DNA from: Bacteroidota bacterium
Lineage (GTDB): Bacteria; Bacteroidota; Bacteroidia; Bacteroidales; Bacteroidaceae
NCBI GenBank assembly: GCA_023458215.1
Contig: JAEXAJ010000067.1
Span: forward strand, 1 to 12,006
Direction of reading: 5' to 3'
DNA length: 12,006 nucleotides
Part shown: piece by piece, positions 4,823-12,006 of the stretch
Numbering within the stretch: the stretch's first letter is position 1
Layout of the letters: every line of letters begins with the position of its first letter
Made by a program: the position numbers and the translations under genes
Notes under the pieces: generated by a model
The model's input: the letters and a program-made list of their open reading frames with translations, nothing else
Databases searched by the model: none
What the model was told of the DNA's origin: nothing

Positions 4823-6961
4823 ATGATAGTTTGTATTGCCGAAAAACCCTCAGTGGCACGAGACATAGCCGATGTATTAGGAGCGAGAGATAAGAGAGAC
4901 GGATACATCGAAGGAAACGGATACCAGGTGACTTGGACATTCGGCCATCTTTGCACACTCAAAGAACCTCACGAATACACTCCTAACTGGAAGTCGTGGA
5001 GCCTGGGAAGCCTGCCTATGATACCACCCCGATTCGGAATAAAGCTTATTAGCAATCCTACTTACGAGCGCCAGTTCGGTGTGATAGAGAAACTCATGCA
5101 GCAAGCCGACATGATCATAAACTGCGGTGATGCCGGGCAAGAAGGAGAGTTGATACAACGTTGGGTGATGCAAAAAGCCGGGGCACGTTGTCCGGTGAAG
5201 CGTCTTTGGATCTCTTCGCTTACCGAAGAAGCTATCCGTGAGGGATTTGCTAAACTGCGAGATGCCTCCGACTTCCAACCTCTGTACGAAGCCGGACTCT
5301 CACGTGCTATCGGTGACTGGCTACTAGGTATGAACGCTACCCGCCTCTATACGATGAAGTATGGGCAAAACAGGCAAGTACTCTCCATCGGCCGCGTACA
5401 GACACCAACGCTTGCCCTTATTGTAAATCGCCAACTCGAAATACAAAACTTCGTTCCCAAGCAGTCATGGGAACTCAAAACAGTCTATCGTGACACTACT
5501 TTCTCCGCCATCCTCAAGAAGAGCGAAGAAGAACTGGTACTCGAAGCCGAGAAGCTAAAAGACAATACTACCACCGCCGCCACCGAGAAGAAAGAGGAAG
5601 ACAACCGAGGCATCGAGCCTATCACTGAGTATGAGCGGGGTCTCGAAATATTGGAGCAGATAAAGAACTCCCCCTTCACCATCACCGATGTTAGCAAGAA
5701 GAACGGAAAAGAAGCTCCGCTCCGCCTCTTTGACTTGACTTCCTTACAGGTGGAGTGTAACAAGAAATTCGGTTACTCTGCCGATGAAACGCTGAAGTTG
5801 ATCCAATCACTATATGAGAAGAAAGTGGCTACTTATCCACGTGTAGATACAACTTTCCTGAGCGATGATATCTATCCGAAGTGTCCCGGTATCTTGAAAG
5901 GATTGCGAGACTACGCCGTATTTACCACTCCGCTAGAAGGAACCACTTTGCTGAAATCAAAGAAGGTATTCGATAACTCGAAAGTAACCGATCACCATGC
6001 TATCATTCCTACCGGACAACATCCGCAAGGACTGACCAATATGGAAAGCAGTGTCTTCGATTTGATTGCCCGCCGCTTTATCGCCGTCTTCTATCCCGAT
6101 TGTAAATTTGCTACTACTACCGTCTTTGGCGAGGTAGAGGGTATAGAATTCAAGACTACGGGTAAGCAGATACTCGATCCGGGCTGGCGTGTGATATTCG
6201 CTACACCTACCACGCAGCCACAGGAAGAGAAAGAAGAAAAAGAAGACGAGAATGTGCTACCTGCCTTTGTGAAAGGTGAAAACGGTCCGCATTTGCCTAG
6301 CTTAAACGAAAAGTGGACTCAACCTCCCCGTCCTTATACCGAAGCGACGTTGCTGCGTGCCATGGAAACTGCCGGTAAGCTGGTAGACAATGACGAACTG
6401 CGTGATGCGCTGAAGGAGAACGGCATCGGACGTCCGTCTACGCGTGCTGCTATCATTGAAACATTGTTCAAACGAAATTATATCCGCAAGGAGAAGAAGA
6501 ACCTGATAGCCACCCCTACAGGAGTCGAACTGATACAGATTATCCATGAAGAACTGTTGAAGTCCGCCGAACTTACCGGACTTTGGGAGAAGAAGTTGCG
6601 CGAGATAGAGAAGCGGTCGTTCAATGCCGCCCAGTTTCTGGAAGAACTGAAACAGATGGTGACGGAAGTAGTGATGAGTGTACTTTCGGACAATAGCAAC
6701 CGTCATATTACGATACAGGCTGCCGTACAAGAGAAAGCAGGTAAAGGAACTTCGGATAAAGAATCTGAAGGGGATAAACCAAAGAAGGAACCCAAGAAGA
6801 GAGCACCGAGAAAACCGAAGGAAGAGAAGAAAGAAGAACAAGTGGTATTTGTCGGCCAGCCTTGCCCGCTCTGCGGAAAAGGTACAATTATTAAAGGAAA
6901 AACAGCTTATGGTTGTTCCGAATGGAAAAGTGGTTGTACGTTCCGCAAAGCGATTGAATAA
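4823..6961 (+). CDS. topB: DNA topoisomerase III
   Basis: This is a type IA topoisomerase of about 712 residues that cuts and passes single strands to decatenate DNA and resolve recombination intermediates, usually with a RecQ helicase. The Toprim domain starts MIVCIAEKPSVARDIA and holds GDAGQEGE (102-109). LSIGRVQTPTLALI follows, and the catalytic tyrosine is Tyr338 in ATYPRVDTTFL. GIGRPSTRA marks the later core domain. The C-terminus has a Lys/Glu-rich linker (about 635-675) and a four-Cys zinc ribbon, C681-x2-C684-x13-C698-x6-C705. ATG 4823 gives the conserved N-terminus; the open frame back to 4730 runs through the promoter and is not coding. An acidic insertion near residues 230-270 (LKDNTTTAATEKKEEDN) is probably a surface loop. 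The middle Asp of the Toprim DxD motif is Gly105. The stop lies 3 bp from that of the convergent NUDIX gene. Confidence 0.95.
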   Translation: MIVCIAEKPSVARDIADVLGARDKRDGYIEGNGYQVTWTFGHLCTLKEPHEYTPNWKSWSLGSLPMIPPRFGIKLISNPTYERQFGVIEKLMQQADMIINCGDAGQEGELIQRWVMQKAGARCPVKRLWISSLTEEAIREGFAKLRDASDFQPLYEAGLSRAIGDWLLGMNATRLYTMKYGQNRQVLSIGRVQTPTLALIVNRQLEIQNFVPKQSWELKTVYRDTTFSAILKKSEEELVLEAEKLKDNTTTAATEKKEEDNRGIEPITEYERGLEILEQIKNSPFTITDVSKKNGKEAPLRLFDLTSLQVECNKKFGYSADETLKLIQSLYEKKVATYPRVDTTFLSDDIYPKCPGILKGLRDYAVFTTPLEGTTLLKSKKVFDNSKVTDHHAIIPTGQHPQGLTNMESSVFDLIARRFIAVFYPDCKFATTTVFGEVEGIEFKTTGKQILDPGWRVIFATPTTQPQEEKEEKEDENVLPAFVKGENGPHLPSLNEKWTQPPRPYTEATLLRAMETAGKLVDNDELRDALKENGIGRPSTRAAIIETLFKRNYIRKEKKNLIATPTGVELIQIIHEELLKSAELTGLWEKKLREIEKRSFNAAQFLEELKQMVTEVVMSVLSDNSNRHITIQAAVQEKAGKGTSDKESEGDKPKKEPKKRAPRKPKEEKKEEQVVFVGQPCPLCGKGTIIKGKTAYGCSEWKSGCTFRKAIE

Positions 6962-6964
6962 GAT

Positions 6965-7519
6965 TTATGCTCCCCTTTCAGCCATATACTTCCAGAGGGG
7001 AGCTGCCATCAGGGCTTGACGAATATTTCCTTGCTGTAATAATTCCTTCACTTCTTGCAATGAAAGTAGATGCACTGTTAAGCTCTCCGTATCTTCCAAG
7101 TGTTGTTCGGAAACCTTCTCCACATCCGTAGCCAGAAAACAATAGGTGATATTGGTATGTGTACCAGGGTTTGGGGAGATTTGCATATACTCTTTCCAAG
7201 TTCCATTTCCATAACCTGTTTCTTCTAACAATTCACGTTGTGCCGAAATTAAAGGAGAAGTATCTTCCGGGTCACAAACTCCCGCACAAAGTTCATAGCA
7301 TGTCTCCTGTATTCCATGTCGGTATTGACGTACGAATACAAACTTACCGTCGCAAGTGATGGCAATGGTATTTACCCAATTGGGGTATTCCAATATATAA
7401 TAGGAAGGGATATGGTTTCCATTGGGAAGTACCACGTGATCCTTACGCACTGTAAGCCACGAGTCTTTGTACAGATATTCGCTGGATAGTATATCCCAGG
7501 CTTCTTTTGACTTCTCCAT
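6965..7519 (-). CDS. NUDIX hydrolase, ADP-ribose pyrophosphatase-like
   Basis: The protein has 184 residues. An N-terminal sheet region (LPNGNHIPSYYILEYPNWVNTIAI, FVRQYRHG) precedes ELCAG (76-80) and the Nudix helix RELLEETGY (95-103), with catalytic Glu96, Glu99 and Glu100. The E-L-x-A-G lead-in and the following PNPGTHTN resemble ADP-sugar pyrophosphatases, which split X-diphosphate-sugar substrates into two monophosphates. Substrate is inferred from this resemblance only. The spacing from Gly80 to Arg95 is one residue longer than the canonical box (14 residues between, versus 13), and Asp86 is at the canonical glutamate place with Glu85 beside it. It is cytoplasmic with no signal peptide. 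It is the last gene of the minus-strand run, 63 bp after the CPBP gene, with its own -7 element in the gap. Its 3' end overlaps a possible two-way terminator. Confidence 0.88.
   Translation of the reverse strand: MEKSKEAWDILSSEYLYKDSWLTVRKDHVVLPNGNHIPSYYILEYPNWVNTIAITCDGKFVFVRQYRHGIQETCYELCAGVCDPEDTSPLISAQRELLEETGYGNGTWKEYMQISPNPGTHTNITYCFLATDVEKVSEQHLEDTESLTVHLLSLQEVKELLQQGNIRQALMAAPLWKYMAERGA
6969..7003. terminator. Possible bidirectional terminator at the topB/NUDIX junction
   Basis: GCTCCCCT (6969-6976) and AGGGGAGC (6996-7003) are perfect 8-bp inverted arms with a 19-nt loop. It begins 7 bp after the topB stop and lies inside the last codons of the convergent NUDIX gene. GC-rich arms right at a tail-to-tail junction suggest termination for topB and perhaps for the opposing transcript. 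There is no strong T tract on either side. Confidence 0.5.
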
Positions 7520-7564
7520 AATTGCAGAAATGATTTATTAGAACTGTTTCAATGCTTCAAGTAG

Positions 7565-7572
7565 CAAAGTTA
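7565..7572 (-). promoter_or_regulatory. -7 element for the NUDIX gene
   Basis: On the minus strand this reads TAACTTTG, an exact TAnnTTTG match, 45 bp upstream of the NUDIX start. No good TTTG -33 element is found at the right distance; the region that would hold it overlaps the end of the CPBP gene. It suggests the NUDIX gene can be transcribed on its own. Confidence 0.5.
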
Positions 7573-7582
7573 CAGAAATAAA

Positions 7583-8323
7583 TTATAATTGATAGAAGAT
7601 GCAATACATCATTAAGAAATTAAAACCTGAATGGGCGGCAACTGCTCCCCAAATAGAATTGCAGTACAGTTTGCATCTGAAAAACACCTGACTTGTTATG
7701 AACATAGACAGAACCCAAAGTGCAGTAGGACCAGGGAGGAAATGCCATACTCCACTCATATAGATTATTCCAAAATGAGCAATGTGCGTAAGTGCAAAGG
7801 CTAGTGAATCGAATATAGAAGCTTTTGCTTCTCCAAATTTAGGAACAAAACTACCGTGAATGATACCACGATATAAAAACTCCTCACCTATGGGACTGAA
7901 TATCATGCTTGGGATGACTGCTATCCAAAAGTAAATGGATCTATCGGGACCTGCTATACCGTTACTCGGATTATTCCCTCCGATATATACAAATGCATTT
8001 TCTATGGATGTCTGAAACAGAACAGAAAATATACCGAATATAATATAGCAAGTCAGTCCTCCTGCAATGAAAGACAAAATAATGCGCCACCAATGCGAAG
8101 GATGCCTCATGCCTATATTTCTTCGCCCATTTTTCGTGAGTAAAATAAATGGGACAAGCCACATGGATAGAAATACGAACATTACAGTGCCATAACTTCT
8201 GTCTACATAAGATTGTAGCACTATAATAAAACGGGGTATCCCAAACAATAGAATAAGGAATACTCCTAACTTCCAATTATACCGAAAGCGGGAACTCCAA
8301 TACTTCCTTAGATAATGTTCCAT
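7583..8323 (-). CDS. CPBP family intramembrane glutamic endopeptidase
   Basis: This is a 246-residue integral membrane protein. Hydrophobic segments lie around residues 19-37, 46-62, 81-103, 130-146, 170-190 and 205-245. The three CPBP (Abi/CAAX protease and bacteriocin-processing, PF02517) motifs are intact: E147-E148-F-L-Y-R152, F176-A-L-T-H180, and H231-S-G-F-N235. The catalytic Glu pair and His residues suggest an active inner-membrane protease like the Rce1 group. The substrate is unknown; relatives process prenylated proteins, bacteriocins or anti-sigma factors. By eye the gene is more AT-rich than its neighbours and rich in Trp and Phe. It follows anmK by 27 bp, so co-transcription is likely. 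No bacteriocin-like peptide gene is visible nearby. Confidence 0.9.
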   Translation of the reverse strand: MEHYLRKYWSSRFRYNWKLGVFLILLFGIPRFIIVLQSYVDRSYGTVMFVFLSMWLVPFILLTKNGRRNIGMRHPSHWWRIILSFIAGGLTCYIIFGIFSVLFQTSIENAFVYIGGNNPSNGIAGPDRSIYFWIAVIPSMIFSPIGEEFLYRGIIHGSFVPKFGEAKASIFDSLAFALTHIAHFGIIYMSGVWHFLPGPTALWVLSMFITSQVFFRCKLYCNSIWGAVAAHSGFNFLMMYCIFYQL

Positions 8324-8350
8324 AGTGATAGATAACTTCTAATTTTTCAT

Positions 8351-9436
8351 TTATCGATGTATCTTAAATAGCATGCCTCCTATATTATCAATCGGAGCTC
8401 CCGTTACAGAGGCCAGACAACTGGGTATATCCGTCATATAGAGGGCGCCGAGAAAGGCAAAGATAAGTGCTTCTTTATATTCAATAATTTGTCGGTCGGG
8501 AATGATAATCTCGCAGGGACAAAGCGCATCAATTCGTTCTATGAGAAAGGTATTGAAAGCACCACCTCCAGTTATCAGTAACTTACCGCTGCCATTCATG
8601 TGGGGATGGGCTTTGATAACACGTGATATCTGATAAGCGGCATGTTCGTAGAAAGTACGCAGTCTGTCTTCCAAACTTAATCCATAGCATTCCAGCATGG
8701 GATATACTAAGGTCTCCACCCACTCACGCCCCAATGACTTCGGACCGGACTGGTGATAAAACTCCATACTATTCAGTTCATTGAAGAGCGCTTCGCAGAT
8801 ATTTCCCCGTCGTGCTATTTCTCCATCGCGATCGAATTCCAAACCGATTTGGCGGCAATAATGATTAATCACATAGTTTGCAGGGCTGATGTCGAAAGCA
8901 ATACGTTGCCCTTCTTGGGTTAAAGATATATTAGAGAAACCGCCGATATTCAAGCAATAATCGTAATCGGCAAACAAATATTTGTCACCGATAGGAACGA
9001 GCGGAGCACCTTGACCGCCCAACATAATGTCTAACCTTCTGAAGTCAGATACCGTTGGAATGCGTGTTTCAGCGGCAATGGCAGCACCGTCGCCTATCTG
9101 GAACATAATCTTCTTCTGCGGTTCATGAAAAATAGTATGTCCGTGAGAAGCAATAATATCGGGATGAACATCAAACTCTTGCATAAATTCGTTTACCCGT
9201 TCACCCAGGAACTTGCCGTAAGCGCTATGGAAAGTAATGAACTCTAATGCATTCATCTTTTGTGCCCCCGTACCGAGTATCTGTTTCATGTCTTCGGGAT
9301 AAGTATAGCCTTTGGCACAATCAATACCGAAAGTCCATTTGCCCGATTGTTGGCTAAAAGTACAACAACAAATGTCCAAACCGTCAAGAGAGGTACCGGA
9401 CATCAGTCCGATTGCTTGAATCTGAAAGTCTTCCAT
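8351..9436 (-). CDS. anmK: Anhydro-N-acetylmuramic acid kinase
   Basis: The 361-residue cytoplasmic enzyme hydrolyses the anhydro ring of 1,6-anhydro-MurNAc and phosphorylates it with ATP to MurNAc-6-phosphate, in peptidoglycan recycling. Visible hallmarks are GLMSGTSLDG (10-19, phosphate loop), SHGHT (97-101), QGAPLVPIGD (142-151), NIGGFSN (163-169), FDISPAN with Asp182 at the catalytic-base position, and TGGGAFN (289-295). Length and motif order fit the AnmK family of the ASKHA kinase fold. The usual FDTGPGN segment is FDISPAN here, which keeps the catalytic Asp. ATG 9436 places the phosphate loop at the expected distance. A stem-loop in the 91-bp gap after the upstream M20 gene may separate the two transcripts, while the CPBP gene follows closely. 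A MurQ etherase would be the next pathway step and is not in the window. Confidence 0.95.
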   Translation of the reverse strand: MEDFQIQAIGLMSGTSLDGLDICCCTFSQQSGKWTFGIDCAKGYTYPEDMKQILGTGAQKMNALEFITFHSAYGKFLGERVNEFMQEFDVHPDIIASHGHTIFHEPQKKIMFQIGDGAAIAAETRIPTVSDFRRLDIMLGGQGAPLVPIGDKYLFADYDYCLNIGGFSNISLTQEGQRIAFDISPANYVINHYCRQIGLEFDRDGEIARRGNICEALFNELNSMEFYHQSGPKSLGREWVETLVYPMLECYGLSLEDRLRTFYEHAAYQISRVIKAHPHMNGSGKLLITGGGAFNTFLIERIDALCPCEIIIPDRQIIEYKEALIFAFLGALYMTDIPSCLASVTGAPIDNIGGMLFKIHR

Positions 9437-9470
9437 ATTAGTAGATATTTAGGTATGAAGGTATCACATA

Positions 9471-9512
9471 TGTCTTCAGAACTACTTCTGATATAGAGTA
9501 ATTCTGAAGACA
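9471..9512. terminator. Strong stem-loop between the M20 dipeptidase gene and anmK
   Basis: TGTCTTCAGAA (9471-9481) and TTCTGAAGACA (9502-9512) are perfect 11-bp inverted arms with a 20-nt loop, 15 bp past the stop of the M20 gene on the minus strand. No T run follows on that strand. It could end or protect the aroC-M20 transcript, or act as an operator for anmK. I see only a weak -7 candidate before anmK (minus-strand TACCTTCA). Confidence 0.6.
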
Positions 9513-9527
9513 CAGCTCATTTGAAGT

Positions 9528-10883
9528 TTATTTGTAGTTCTGATAGAACTCTACTACCGCTTCAATCCCTTTACGGAAAATATCCAACGGTATGTTTTCA
9601 TTAGGCGAGTGGATGGCATTCGATTCCAATCCAAAGCCCATCAATACAGTTTTGATTCCCAATACTTGCTCGAAAGTAGAAATGATAGGAATACTTCCAC
9701 CTCGACGTACTGCTAATGGTTTCTTTCCGAATGCTTTCTCGAATCCTTTTTCTGCCGCTTGATAGGCAGGAAGTGTGATAGGGCATACATACCCTTGTCC
9801 GCCATGCATAGGTGTAACTTTCACTTTCACTGTATCGGGTGCAATGCTTAAGATATAATCGGCAAACAGTTGGGATATCTTATGATGATCTTGGTGGGGT
9901 ACTAACCTGCATGATACCTTTGCGGTAGCTTTTGATGGAAGTACTGTTTTCGAACCTTCCCCTGTATATCCTCCCCAAATGCCACATACGTCAAAAGACG
10001 GACGGCAACTGTTACGTTCCAACGTACTGTAACCTTTCTCGCCGAACAATGCTTTGACATCAATCGCTTTCTTATATTTCTCCTCGTCGAAAGGAATGTG
10101 GGCTATCATGTCCCGTTCTGCCTGTGGCACCTCTTCTACATCGTCGTAAAAGCCGGGCACGGTAATACGACCGTCAGCATCCACCACTTGGCTAATCATC
10201 TGACAAAGCACATTGATAGGATTGGCTACAGCACCCCCGAAGTGACCGGAATGCAGGTCACGGTTAGGTCCCGTTACTTCTATTTCCCAGTACGCCAGTC
10301 CGCGTAGTCCGGTAGTTAATGAAGGAAGATCAGTACCGAGCATACTTGTGTCTGATACCAATATTACATCTGCTTTTAGCAGTTCTTTGTGTTCCTGGCA
10401 GAAACCTTCGAGACTTGGAGAACCAATCTCTTCTTCACCTTCGAAGATGAATTTGACATTCGTATTCAGCAGATTGTTCTTTACCAGATATTCAAAAGCT
10501 TTCACTTGAATGAAAGATTGACCTTTGTCATCGTCGGCACCACGTGCCCAGATATGTCCGTCGCGTATTTCCGGTTCGAACGGTTGGCTTTTCCATAACT
10601 CCAACGGTTCGGCAGGCATTACATCATAATGGGCATATACCAGTACTGTTTTGGCCTTCGGATCAACTATCTTTTGTCCGAATACAATCGGGTTACCTGC
10701 CGAGGGCATCACGAGTGCTTCATCTGCACCGGCTTCAAGTAACAATTGCGCCCATCGCTGGGCACAGGCCAGCATATCATCGTGATGTTCCGGCTTGGCA
10801 CTGATGCTGGGAATGCGGATGAGGCTGAACAAGTCTTCCAGCATCTTAGGCTCATTCTCTGAAATATATTTCTTTATTTCCAT
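9528..10883 (-). CDS. M20-family metallodipeptidase
   Basis: This 451-residue, two-zinc peptidase belongs to the CNDP/DapE-like branch of family M20. Metal and catalytic residues are in place: H85-Y-D87, GADDDKG (115-121) with bridging Asp118, EGEEEIGS (148-155) with the Glu pair at 150-151, Asp178 in VSDTS, and His425 in AIHSPNE. DLHSGHFGG (209-217) belongs to the dimerisation lid that inserts between the two halves of the catalytic domain. No signal peptide is present, so it acts in the cytoplasm, probably on dipeptides or small N-acyl amino acids. Exact substrate is not determinable; it lacks features that would make it ArgE or DapE specifically. It starts 38 bp after aroC ends, probably in one transcript. 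The C-terminal end is complete and length is normal for the family. Confidence 0.9.
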   Translation of the reverse strand: MEIKKYISENEPKMLEDLFSLIRIPSISAKPEHHDDMLACAQRWAQLLLEAGADEALVMPSAGNPIVFGQKIVDPKAKTVLVYAHYDVMPAEPLELWKSQPFEPEIRDGHIWARGADDDKGQSFIQVKAFEYLVKNNLLNTNVKFIFEGEEEIGSPSLEGFCQEHKELLKADVILVSDTSMLGTDLPSLTTGLRGLAYWEIEVTGPNRDLHSGHFGGAVANPINVLCQMISQVVDADGRITVPGFYDDVEEVPQAERDMIAHIPFDEEKYKKAIDVKALFGEKGYSTLERNSCRPSFDVCGIWGGYTGEGSKTVLPSKATAKVSCRLVPHQDHHKISQLFADYILSIAPDTVKVKVTPMHGGQGYVCPITLPAYQAAEKGFEKAFGKKPLAVRRGGSIPIISTFEQVLGIKTVLMGFGLESNAIHSPNENIPLDIFRKGIEAVVEFYQNYK

Positions 10884-10921
10884 AAGTTATACTATTCTCA
10901 TCCCCCATCAAGGGGACGGGG

Positions 10922-11998
10922 TTAAAGCTGTGTTGTTCTATCTATCAGATAGTAATCCAATAGTGTCAGGGCAGTCATCGCCTCTACGATAGGTACGGCA
11001 CGCGGCAGCACGCAAGGATCATGACGTCCGCGAGCTTTGAGGGTCGTATCTACACCGTCGATATTTACGGTATGCTGCTCCATCAATACCGTAGCTACGG
11101 GTTTAAAGGCAACACGGAAATAAATATCCTGTCCGTTGCTGATACCGCCTTGAATACCTCCGGAATGGTTGGTGCGGGTTTCGATGCGGCCGTTGTTATT
11201 GTAGAATACATCGTTCTGTTCCGAGCCTTTCTGTTTCAGTCCCTTGAAACCGTCACCGTATTCAAAGGCTTTGGCGGCATTGATACTGAGCATGGCTGCT
11301 CCAAGGGCGGAATGCAGTTTGCCATAGATAGGTTGTCCCAGTCCGATGGGGCATCCTTTTATGACACATGTTACAACACCTCCGATAGTATCTCCTTCTC
11401 CCTTGATTTTGAAGATCATGTCTTCCATTTCTTTTGCCTTCTCGGGGTCAGGGCAGCGAACTGGGTTGGTTTCGATAAGATCGAGGTTGTAAGCCGTATA
11501 GTTTTCTTCCAGTTTAATAGGACCCACTTGCGAGGTATAGGCCGTAATGTGAATGCCTAATTGGTTCAGCGCAATTTTAGCCAAAGCACCGGCTACTACG
11601 CGAGAAATGGTTTCGCGGGCAGAAGAGCGTCCGCCTCCTCGATGGTCGCGGATACCATATTTTACTTTATAAGTATAGTCGGCATGTGAGGGGCGATAAA
11701 TTTCTTTCAGATTGTTGTAGTCGTCTGAATGCTGATTTTCGTTCCATACAATGAAGCCGATGGGACAGCCGGTAGACTTACCCTCAAATATACCGGAAAG
11801 GAATTCCACTTTGTCACCTTCTTTTCGTGAAGTGGTGATTCGTGATTGTCCGGGACGACGGCGGTCGAGTTCTGCTTGTACAAAATCCATATCGATGGTT
11901 ATTCCTGCCGGAAATCCATCTATCACGCCTCCTATGCCTTTACCATGTGACTCTCCGAAACTGGTAAGGCGAAGAATATTTCCAAATGAGTTGAACAT
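10922..11998 (-). CDS. aroC: Chorismate synthase
   Basis: This 358-residue, complete enzyme converts 5-enolpyruvylshikimate-3-phosphate to chorismate with reduced FMN, the last step of the shared aromatic pathway. The family signatures are all present: [20 protein letters not shown] (13-32) with His18, RRRPGQ (46-51), HADYTY with His105, [10 protein letters not shown] (121-130), and RHDPC (325-329). The start ATG is 8 bp from the right window edge, so its promoter and upstream neighbour are not visible. It is the first visible gene of a five-gene minus-strand run. A monofunctional AroC (no attached flavin reductase) is inferred from length. A small hairpin (TCCCC/GGGGA, 10901-10916) lies in the short gap to the M20 gene. 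Confidence 0.97.
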   Translation of the reverse strand: MFNSFGNILRLTSFGESHGKGIGGVIDGFPAGITIDMDFVQAELDRRRPGQSRITTSRKEGDKVEFLSGIFEGKSTGCPIGFIVWNENQHSDDYNNLKEIYRPSHADYTYKVKYGIRDHRGGGRSSARETISRVVAGALAKIALNQLGIHITAYTSQVGPIKLEENYTAYNLDLIETNPVRCPDPEKAKEMEDMIFKIKGEGDTIGGVVTCVIKGCPIGLGQPIYGKLHSALGAAMLSINAAKAFEYGDGFKGLKQKGSEQNDVFYNNNGRIETRTNHSGGIQGGISNGQDIYFRVAFKPVATVLMEQHTVNIDGVDTTLKARGRHDPCVLPRAVPIVEAMTALTLLDYYLIDRTTQL

Positions 11999-12006
11999 AT
12001 CAATTG

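Noticed and set aside
6965..11998. One proven five-gene operon
   Set aside because: Same strand and short gaps allow it, but the 11-bp stem-loop at 9471-9512 and the -7 element at 7565-7572 argue for sub-transcripts. It is kept as a possibility only.

Overview
The window looks like chromosome from a gut Bacteroides or close relative. The evidence is Bacteroidales-type promoters (a TAnnTTTG -7 element ahead of three genes), absence of Shine-Dalgarno sequences, an HU protein of the HU-HIG type with a Gly-rich tail, a FISUMP-type surface protein, an AAA-ATPase-like/PD-(D/E)XK protein of the kind multiplied in Bacteroidetes, a Ser-type secreted sulfatase, and AnmK and TopB sequences of Bacteroidetes character. 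No rRNA, tRNA, CRISPR array, transposase or integrase is visible.

Layout, left to right. (1) 2-574: C-terminal part of a FISUMP/C-type-lectin-like surface protein, cut by the window edge. Its last ~60 codons have the sequence style of a diversity-generating retroelement (DGR) variable region, but no reverse transcriptase or template repeat is in the window. (2) 575-867: non-coding and unusually structured, with three stem-loops and then a 95-bp element whose perfect 25-bp inverted arms enclose three copies of GTCGCCGACAAG at an exact 22-bp period. (3) 868-3067: an HU-HIG gene with its own terminator, then a separately promoted ATPase/nuclease gene. The ATPase gene is flanked by a 12-bp direct repeat (TTCGGTAAGGTG), and its right side carries three GGTAAGGTG copies at a 23-bp period. 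(4) 3176-4543, minus strand: a secreted sulfatase with no SusC/SusD partner in view. (5) 4544-4822: a divergent promoter region with three CTTTCCAAC copies at a 16-bp period running into the topB promoter. (6) 4823-6961: DNA topoisomerase III. (7) 6965-11998, all minus strand: aroC, an M20 dipeptidase, anmK, a CPBP membrane protease and a NUDIX hydrolase. Gaps are 27-91 bp, so co-transcription is possible, but an 11-bp stem-loop before anmK and a good -7 element before the NUDIX gene suggest internal breaks.

The right 7 kb reads as ordinary core chromosome: chorismate synthesis, peptide turnover, peptidoglycan-sugar recycling, nucleotide-derivative clean-up and DNA topology. The left 3.2 kb is accessory in character and holds the best candidates for something new: a possible remote DGR target, and an HU/ATPase-nuclease region bordered by evenly spaced short repeats that could be protein-binding arrays or the edges of a mobile cassette. 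Both ideas are inference from sequence pattern and need comparison with whole genomes.
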